DNA of 64,000 nucleotides from Myxocyprinus asiaticus (taxonomy: Eukaryota > Chordata > Actinopteri > Cypriniformes > Catostomidae): positions 46,386,594 to 46,450,593 of the forward strand of contig NC_059358.1 of NCBI RefSeq assembly GCF_019703515.2, in the 5' to 3' direction. The notes under the pieces were generated by a model. It saw nothing but the letters and a program-made list of their open reading frames with translations, ran no database searches and had not been told where the DNA came from. Below, piece after piece: positions 57,900 to 64,000 of this stretch (positions are counted from its first letter, which is position 1; each line of letters starts with the position of its first letter). A program made the position numbers and the translations under genes.

Positions 57900-58690
57900 T
57901 CAAATCAGATGATTGCAACATACTCCAAAAAAGTTGGGACAGTCGAGTGCATCCCCATTTCTTCTAATAACACTTATTAAGCATTTAGGCACTGAAGACA
58001 CAAGTTTGTAAAGTTTAAAAAATTTAATTTTCCCCCATTCATCCATTATGCAGGTTTTCAGCTGCACAACTGTATGGGGACTTTGTTGCCATATTGTGTA
58101 CTTCATAATGCACCACACATTCTCAGTTGGAGATGGTCAGGACTGCAGGCAGGCCAATCTAGCACCCGCACTCTCTGCTTATTCGGCCAGTATGTGGTTT
58201 GAAGTTGTCCTGATGAAAATTATAGGATGTCCCTGGAAAAGACAGTGCTGGATGGCAGTATGTGCTGCTCCAAATACATATCTGTCTGCATTAATGGTGC
58301 CATTACAGATTTGTGAGTTACCCATGCCATGGGCACTGACACACCCCTACAGACACTGGCTTTTGGACCTGACGCTGATAACAGCTTGAATGGTCCTTTT
58401 CCTTTTTGGCCCAGAGAACACGATGGCTGTGTTTAAGTTAAGGACCAGAGATTTCGGCAGCACTTCTGGACAGTGCTGATATAGGGCTTCTGCTTTGCAT
58501 AGTAAAGTCTTAACTTGCATCTATGGATGCAGTGGCAAATGGTGTTGACTAACAAAGGTTTATTAAAGTAATCCCAAGCCCATGTTCGTGATATCCATTA
58601 CAGATGAATGATGTTTTTAAGACAGTGATGTCTGAGGGATCAGAGATCACCCACATTCAGAAGTGGTTTTCGTCTTGCCCTATACACACT
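57900..58690 (-). pseudogene. Tc1-like transposase pseudogene
   Basis: On the minus strand the C-terminal part reads PTENVWCIMKYTIWQQSPHT, VQLKTCIMDEWGKIKF and LVSSVPKCLISVIRRNGDA. This is the end of a Tc1 transposase including the catalytic Glu in TENVW. Upstream, HQDNFKPHTG in another frame is the second Asp block, and CVSAHGMGNSQICNGTINAD lies before it. Frames shift and stops occur throughout. The edge CCCAACTTTTTTGGAGTATG (minus strand) belongs to this family's terminal region. The first catalytic Asp block was not clearly seen. Confidence 0.8.
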
Positions 58691-58855
58691 GAGATTTAAC
58701 CATATTCCTTGAATCTTTTAACATATTGTGCACTTTTTTCCCACCCAAAAAAGTAAATGTAATGGAGTAAATGTAGTGTGTTACTACTATAGTAGATTTT
58801 CATAAAATGTGAACTAAACTATAGTAAAGAACAAACATAGAGTACCTGGACTTTG
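58691..58855. other. Short unclassified gap
   Basis: Lies between the Tc1 relic and the LTR; includes TACTACTATAGTAG, a small palindrome. Confidence 0.4.
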
Positions 58856-59383
58856 TGTGACCCAGGGGAGGGCATGTGAGGTTACTGAATGTGCTGATGT
58901 TGCAAGAAAAGCTCTGTGCACTCAGCTGTAGCAGAGACAATGGTACTGAGACATGAGAAAACTCTGGGAAGCACAGTACAGTTAAATATTAACACAACCA
59001 TTAATCAAAATAATGCTCAGATTGTGATATATTATTCACTCAGAATGTATACTTTCATAATAAATTTATTTAAACAGTTATTTTTAAAAATGAACTAAAA
59101 GCCAGGTTTCCACCATTAAAACGAAGTCAGAGGCTCTGTGAAATAATGGTGGCAAGCAGAATCCACTTGATACAAAAATATTAAGAGGGCATAGACATTA
59201 AGTAATGCTAGATAACAAACTGTATAAGACAGGAGGGTTTTGACCGAGACAGTCAGATCTTAGCTGACATCTTGGGTTTGTTGTTTTGCTCAATAAATTC
59301 TAACCTTTGACACCTGGAACTCCTGACTTCGAGAGTTTTCTTACAGAGAGGGGAGAAAAGTCCTCCATGCTCCAAAACATACA
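58856..59383 (+). repeat. 5' LTR of the provirus-like element
   Basis: The end is firm: ACA at 59381-59383, one base before the primer site. The start TGTGACCCAGGGG at 58856 is a guess. TATAAG (59223-59228) and AATAAA (59292-59297) lie about 65 bp apart, a usual U3/R layout. Confidence 0.55.
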
Positions 59384-59384
59384 T

Positions 59385-59402
59385 TGGCGACCACAAAGGG
59401 AC
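59385..59402 (+). promoter_or_regulatory. Primer-binding site, tRNA-Arg type
   Basis: TGGCGACCACAAAGGGAC is complementary to the 3' end of vertebrate tRNA-Arg (CCG/TCG isoacceptors, ending ...GTCCCTTCGTGGTCG-CCA) at 17 of 18 positions. It sits one base after the LTR end, where minus-strand synthesis would start. The tRNA sequence is from memory. Confidence 0.7.
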
Positions 59403-59696
59403 TGGCACAGGGCCAAGGGGAGCTGCTGTGGGCTTATTTGCACTGACTCCACAAACTCGCTGGTGCCAAAACAGAGGTAAGCATTTTTGCTTAATTGGTG
59501 TTTTTGTGAAGTCTGTTGCAAGGTTTGGCCCAGGTGGTATCTCTAAAAAAGGCCTTTCCAGTCTCGAACTGTATTAAATGACTAATTGGATGAAATAAGA
59601 GAACTGGGTTCCAGGTTTAAAAAAAAAAAAAAAAAAACTATGCATGCAAATGTAAATATGTCTTGTAAATAAGTTGAAGTGCACAAAATGCAGCGG

Positions 59697-59905
59697 ATAC
59701 AACACTCCTAGGTAGGGGTGGGCTGAATTGGCTGGTCCTGTGGATACCGCACTCCTAGGTAGGGGTGGGCTGAATTGGCAGTGTTTGAAATCCTGCAGAT
59801 ACCGTAAGGTGTAGCGACACCATTAAATGATAAGGAGCCCACATGGATGGTTGGCCTTTGAACTGGCTGAGAAACAAGGAGCCCACATTGGATGGTTGGC
59901 CTTGT
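59697..59905. repeat. Two adjacent ~47-bp tandem duplications
   Basis: CACTCCTAGGTAGGGGTGGG appears at 59703 and 59750. AAGGAGCCCACATGGATGG and AAGGAGCCCACATTGGATGG appear at 59829 and 59876. Both pairs have a period of about 47 bp inside the proviral leader. Confidence 0.85.
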
Positions 59906-60193
59906 TCTCAAAATAGCACTGCATTTTGGGCTGAATTGGCAGGCACGCAAGAGGCCAAGTGGTCTCCCAAGAGGGTCATAGTGATAGGTAAGATATTTGG
60001 ATATTTAAAATGATGTGCTGAATAGTGTAAACATGTTTGTGTTGAATAAGTTGATGTACATAAGTATGTTGGTAAAGTTGTGTACAAAATCAGTTGCATT
60101 GTTGTTGTATTTAAGCTGCGTTGGTTGATGTGTTTATGTTAACTGTATTGTGCTTGCTTATGCTGGCTGCAATGTGCTGTGCTGTGCTGTGCT

Positions 60194-60230
<37 letters not shown>

Positions 60231-60691
60231 TCAGCCTGTGAGTGTGTGGTGGAGTGTAATGAGAAATGTGCTGTAAAGAAACAAATATATTAGGCTTAGT
60301 ATCTGATAGTTATAAATGAATGATAAAAATTGAGAAAAGAAGTTAGAAAAATCATTTAAGAATTAAAATATTCTGAGACATTGGCTTTGTTGATTATCTG
60401 GACACCATCCAAATTATAGTTAGGGTGATTCAGATAAGAAACACAATTGTAAAAAAAAAAAGAAAGAAATGAATTATAGTAAGAAAGAGCATCTGTTTTT
60501 GTCTCTCCCTCTCATGCAGTGAAACGGAACATTGCAAGGTTGCACTGGCAGCAGTGGAGACCAAGAGTGAAAAAGGCAGGGGTTGAGAGAGGAAGACTGA
60601 GGGAGTTAGAAAGGGAGGGCAGTGAGCAGACATAAACACACAGAGACACAGAATAGGCTTTTTTCTCTGTGTTCCTCCAAAAAAGAAACCT
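59906..60691. other. Proviral spacer with (GT)n
   Basis: A GT microsatellite at 60197-60229, and purine-rich sequence to 60690. No coding frame recognised. Confidence 0.5.
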
Positions 60692-61064
60692 AATGTGGAA
60701 TCAGGCCATTACCGAATTTGAAAGAATACGCAGATTAACTGAAAAAAGGAAAGAAGTAGAATTATAAAGACTATTAATAGAGTCAAGGGGGATTAGTACT
60801 CATTTTTGGAGATAATCTGAATACATAGATTGTGTAGGTGATAAAAGGGACCTGACAGAACAAAAGAAAAAAATATTTTTTCACAAATTGTCTACAATCA
60901 CAAATTTAAAGGCAATAGAATGGGAATGGCCATCTGTAGATTGGAAAGCCATAGTGGATAAACATTTGACCTTTGAACCATTGGTCCAATTGAATGGACT
61001 TTATATGCTGAGTCTTTCTCAGTTGGGGCAATTACATTCAGAATGTAGGGCTTTACTGGTTGTT
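60692..61064 (+). pseudogene. Gag-like relic of the provirus (tentative)
   Basis: From ATG 60692 the frame reads MWNQAITEFERIRRLTEKRK, with in-frame stops near 60764 and 60818. It continues with EQKKKIFFHKLSTITNLKA and LEPLVQLNGLYMLSLSQLG-like text, and ends just before the second provirus. Position after a primer site and leader suggests gag, but no matrix or capsid motif is certain. Broken by stops and by the insertion at 61073. Confidence 0.3.
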
Positions 61065-61072
61065 TAGATCAG

Positions 61073-62850
61073 TGTTACTATCAGAAATAATTAATAATTA
61101 TTTCTTTAGTTATTAATTAATATTTAAATTAATTAATTGAATCTAACTCATTAAAACCTCATATGGGGCTCCAGTAAATGTAGTGTGCTACATTTAGGAG
61201 CAAGTTTGGTTATTAGCAATAATGAATAATTATCAAAGATAACTATTAATTATTAAAATTAATTAAAAATTAAAAATTAATTAAGATAATTGTTAATTGT
61301 TAACATCGATGAAACATTAATTCAAATTAACACTAGCTTATTGATCATCCAAATTCAACAATCATCAAAGATAATTATCAATTATCAAAATTCAATAGAA
61401 TATTAATAAGGATTAACATTGATGGGGCACCACCCTGGAATCAGGGACTAGTAACCAAATATTAAAACAGTCTCAATATTAGATTGTTTTCTTAGGAAAA
61501 TCGACATCCGAAGAATATTGATATTCGGGGAAAAAAAACAATGAATGAAGGTTTGAATCCGAGAACTGACATCCCGTCAGCATGACACAGGCGTAAGCAA
61601 AACCAAAACAAACCAAAACACTTCTCTTTGTAATATAAACAAAGTTTATTTATGCAGTAATATCAATTAATAATTAATACAATGCAATCAATGAACTTCC
61701 GACTTACAACTACAATCTAAACAGTGATATGATTAGATATGGAAATAAAATAATCCTATAACACATAAGGTGTGTGTGTGACAGTGTGTGTGTGTGTGTG
61801 TGTGATTAGTAAGAGAGAGAGAGAGAGAGAGATGAGACGATTAAGTGACAGCCCTAAAGCTGATTTCGCAATAGCGGGAGAGGAAGCAGCTGTGTTCATC
61901 ACTCAGAGATGCAGAGAAGTCCTGCGTTATTTGACTCTTTAATGGATGAACTCAGTTTCTGTTTCACCCGCGATGGCGAAATTGCACAATCCAATTTGGT
62001 TGGACCACAATACAGCAAAACAAATTTGTGATAATTAATACCCTGAGTATTAATAATGAGTGGACATGGTGGTCCGTAAACTGTACAAGCAAAAACCTTG
62101 AAACACAAGAATAACACGCTATAATATTCTATCTCTGCCCAGACGTAAACCTCTTACTTGTATTGCATGAGGACACAGGTAGAATGTGTTTTCCTCCGTC
62201 CTTTAACTTTGACCCGGTTCCTTGAGGCTCGTGTGATGATGGGAGGCCGTTTCCTCGCTCTGTCGGCGGGCGGTACGGCTGTTGATTCTCGGTGGGCTGG
62301 CGGAGAACTCAGAAATGTCGACTTGATTGAAGATGGAAAAGAAATCTTTAATCTCTTCACTTCTGTAGGCAAAGGGATGAAGATGCGAACTGCTCGGCGG
62401 TCTCCTTTGGATCCGTTAGAGTGTTTGGTTGAACACAGATTAATCTCAACTCGTCCAGCGAGATGGAGATTATATGGCTACAGTTTCAAGTCGGACATTA
62501 CTTCCTTGTGCCACGAGGTTGCACCAGAGAGAAGCAAAAGCTACGTCTTTATTCGGTGAACGAAGTCGCTGGAAGCTAATTCTGGACGCATTTCAGAATT
62601 ATTTCAACTCCTGATGATGTCATGTTTGAGGGACGTTCTGTTGTGTGCCTCATCCAATAGAAGTTGAGAGCTCGATCCTTTAGTGAGCAAGGCTTCATGG
62701 ATCTGTAGTCTGTTTTGGACTCCCTTTGTTTGATTTTGGCCCGACTTTTATCAGTAAAATTTACGACTTAGAAGGTGGGGGCTTGAGTTATGTTTTTACG
62801 ACTGTGTTAGGCTTGCCTTTGTCTTCTATCTGAATACATGAGGCCCAACA
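61073..62850 (-). repeat. 3' LTR of the antisense provirus, 1778 bp
   Basis: On the minus strand it starts TGTTGGGCCTCATG, directly after a polypurine tract, and ends TAGTAACA, giving TGTT...AACA ends. AATAAA on the minus strand corresponds to 61645-61650, leaving a U5 of over 500 bp. GT (61774-61805) and GA (61808-61832) microsatellites lie inside. About 61075-61400 is rich in TTAATTA/AATTAA text. The length is large for a vertebrate LTR. Confidence 0.65.
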
Positions 62851-62862
62851 TTCCCCCCTTTG
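62851..62862 (-). promoter_or_regulatory. Polypurine tract
   Basis: On the minus strand CAAAGGGGGGAA ends exactly at the LTR start, the plus-strand primer position of retroviruses and LTR retrotransposons. Confidence 0.75.
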
Positions 62863-62865
62863 TTC

Positions 62866-63052
62866 TGAAGAGTTGGTTGTTGTCCAGCATCTTTAGAGCA
62901 ACTGAAGGGCCGAACAGTTCTTGTCTGTTCACAGTAACCTGTGGGTTACGCCATCCATGTATTCCTGATAGGAAAGAGAAATGGTTGCACATTCCATACA
63001 GTTCATTAGAGTTCACAGAGGCTTTATCGTCTGGACAGAGATTGAGGCACAT
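62866..63052 (-). pseudogene. Relic between env-like gene and LTR
   Basis: The minus-strand frame has MCLNLCPDDKASVNSNELYG, then FSFLSGIHGWRNPQ and LFGPSVALKMLDNNQLFRTK, running into the polypurine tract. It lies 3' of the env-like region, where complex retroviruses may carry accessory genes, but I recognise no family. It could equally be displaced env sequence. Confidence 0.3.
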
Positions 63053-63239
63053 CTGGGCATAGAACTTCTAGCTAATTCTAAAACTACATTCATCACACAT
63101 AAACATTTCAAGTTATTGGAAGGCACAGCATTAACCATAACACAATCCTTTGTTGTTCTTTGGTCATAACACAAAATCAAAGTAGAACCTGACATTGGTT
63201 ACTAGGAACAAAATGTTAGAGGAAAGGAGGGTTAAAGGT

Positions 63240-64000
63240 TAAAAGGCTTATCCTTGGAAATGATTGGGGTTAACCTGTGGGATGGGCTCAGACTGGTGTG
63301 TAAAAAGCGGCTGTATGAGAAGTGAGTCCAGTCTGGCCTGTAGGTGTTGAATGTACCTGTACATGGCATGTGCAATAATTGTGATGATCCAACCACTAAG
63401 GAGGAGCCAGAGGGCAACAAAACTGATAGGGTGTTATCGGTAAGATGACAATCTGCTTATGTGACTAGGAAATATAGTGGTCAAGCCAGTCGGTTTGAGA
63501 CTGAACTTCACTAATTCCATCCCTTCAGTCTGAAGCTGCTGTTGAAGGGTGTCATCAACAGTGAGGCTGTGACCTCTAAATGCGTCCATGATCTCAATTT
63601 CTGTGTCATTTTTGTTGACGTTGAGATGATGGAGGACAATATCGTCAGTGTGCACGATGGCTCCTTGGGGAACCATTAAGAACACCGTTTGGTTTGGTAG
63701 CCTTAGTTTAGTGGCCTTAGCTTAGTGGCTGTATCATGGCAGTCGTATGACTTCGGTGGCTGGTGTGTTAACGAGCCAGCGACTGCCTGCTCGCTCTACC
63801 TTTGTCTCTGTTCCTTCATTTTTGATGGACATGCTACCATGACACTTGTTCAGGGAGGTAGTTAGTCACCTCTCTAACAAAGGGGTTGTGTTTTGACAAA
63901 CCCAATGAATGTACTTTGTCTTGGTACACATGTTTAGGTTAGAGATAAGGTAGAGCAAGGGGTCCTCATCATGGTAGGCGAGTGTTGGTGGTGTTTTGAG
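63240..64000 (-). pseudogene. Env-like coding relic of the antisense provirus
   Basis: The minus strand from the window edge shows a Cys-containing segment with CTKTKYIHWVCQNTTPF. A frame break follows, then KATKLRLPNQTVFLMVPQGA, LHHLNVNKNDTEIEIMDAF and TLQQQLQTEGMELVKFSLK. A stop lies near 63437. A hydrophobic anchor comes next (LWLLLSGWIITIIAHAMY), with a short tail ending at a stop near 63260. A Cys-rich ectodomain piece, helical segment, membrane anchor and short tail before the 3' LTR fit the end of an envelope glycoprotein. The family is not assigned. At least two stops or frame breaks make it non-functional. Confidence 0.5.

Larger units (their letters stand above)
58856..61072 (+). 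mobile_element. Endogenous-retrovirus-like provirus, 5' part
   Basis: A probable 5' LTR (about 58856-59383), a primer-binding site (59385-59402), a leader with a donor-like AGAGGTAAGC at 59473-59482, spacer repeats, and a gag-like relic up to 61064. It is cut at 61073 by an oppositely oriented provirus LTR. The 3' part was not found in the window. Coding regions are broken. Confidence 0.65.
61073..64000 (-). mobile_element. Second provirus, antisense, 3' end (runs off window)
   Basis: Read on the minus strand: env-like coding from the window edge to about 63240, a further relic, a polypurine tract, then a complete 1778-bp LTR. It lies inside the first provirus, so it is the younger insertion. 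Its 5' part lies right of 64000. Confidence 0.7.

Overview
The window looks like teleost nuclear DNA, most likely from a cyprinid or a close relative. This is inferred from the repeat set: Tc1/mariner, DIRS1-like, hAT, L2-like LINE, a tRNA-derived SINE and gag-only LTR elements. It is AT-rich, full of simple repeats and has spliced genes. No bacterial features, CRISPR arrays, rRNA genes or intact tRNA genes were seen.

The only host gene I can support is the 3' end of grik2 (kainate receptor subunit GluK2), on the + strand. Its penultimate coding exon (18150-18400) encodes the end of the ligand-binding domain and the last membrane helix. The terminal coding exon (37141-37305) encodes the cytoplasmic tail ending ETMA. 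They are separated by an 18.7 kb phase-0 intron. Positions 1-18149 are therefore the upstream intron. From 37306 on is 3' UTR and then downstream DNA with no further host gene recognised.

Nearly everything else is mobile DNA, often nested. 0-2.4 kb: an L2-like LINE cut by a Tc1 element and by a Tc1-type MITE. 5.2 kb: a gag-like relic. 7.7-12.4 kb: a decayed Tc1 element split by DIRS copy A, which has terminal inverted repeats, an internal complementary region (ICR), gag and tyrosine recombinase but no reverse transcriptase. 13.9-15.1 kb: another deleted Tc1 element. 20.1-23.0 kb: DIRS copy B, with reverse transcriptase and a recombinase tail. 26.8-32.5 kb: DIRS copy C, with all domains present but about 2.2 kb of pol inverted. 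32.8-34.8 kb: a SINE split by a short gag-only LTR element.

Downstream of grik2, 42.5-46.3 kb is a hAT-like element with an 8-bp target duplication. It carries two other terminal-inverted-repeat elements, one of which encodes a conserved-looking protein I cannot assign. 47.9-49.0 kb is a proline-rich retroelement gag relic, 53.6-54.0 kb a BED-finger hAT relic, and 57.9-58.7 kb a Tc1 transposase relic. The right end is an endogenous-retrovirus-like LTR with a tRNA-Arg-type primer site (58.9-61.1 kb). It is interrupted at 61073 by a second, antisense provirus whose 1.78 kb LTR, polypurine tract and env-like sequence run off the window. All transposon coding regions seen are broken.

The strongest leads are the internal inversion in DIRS copy C, the complete DIRS end/ICR logic with GTT junctions, and the unassigned element at 43.3-44.5 kb with ~88-bp terminal repeats. 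Several TE-free stretches in grik2 introns look like candidate conserved non-coding elements. All calls come from reading the sequence; no alignment or database search was run.
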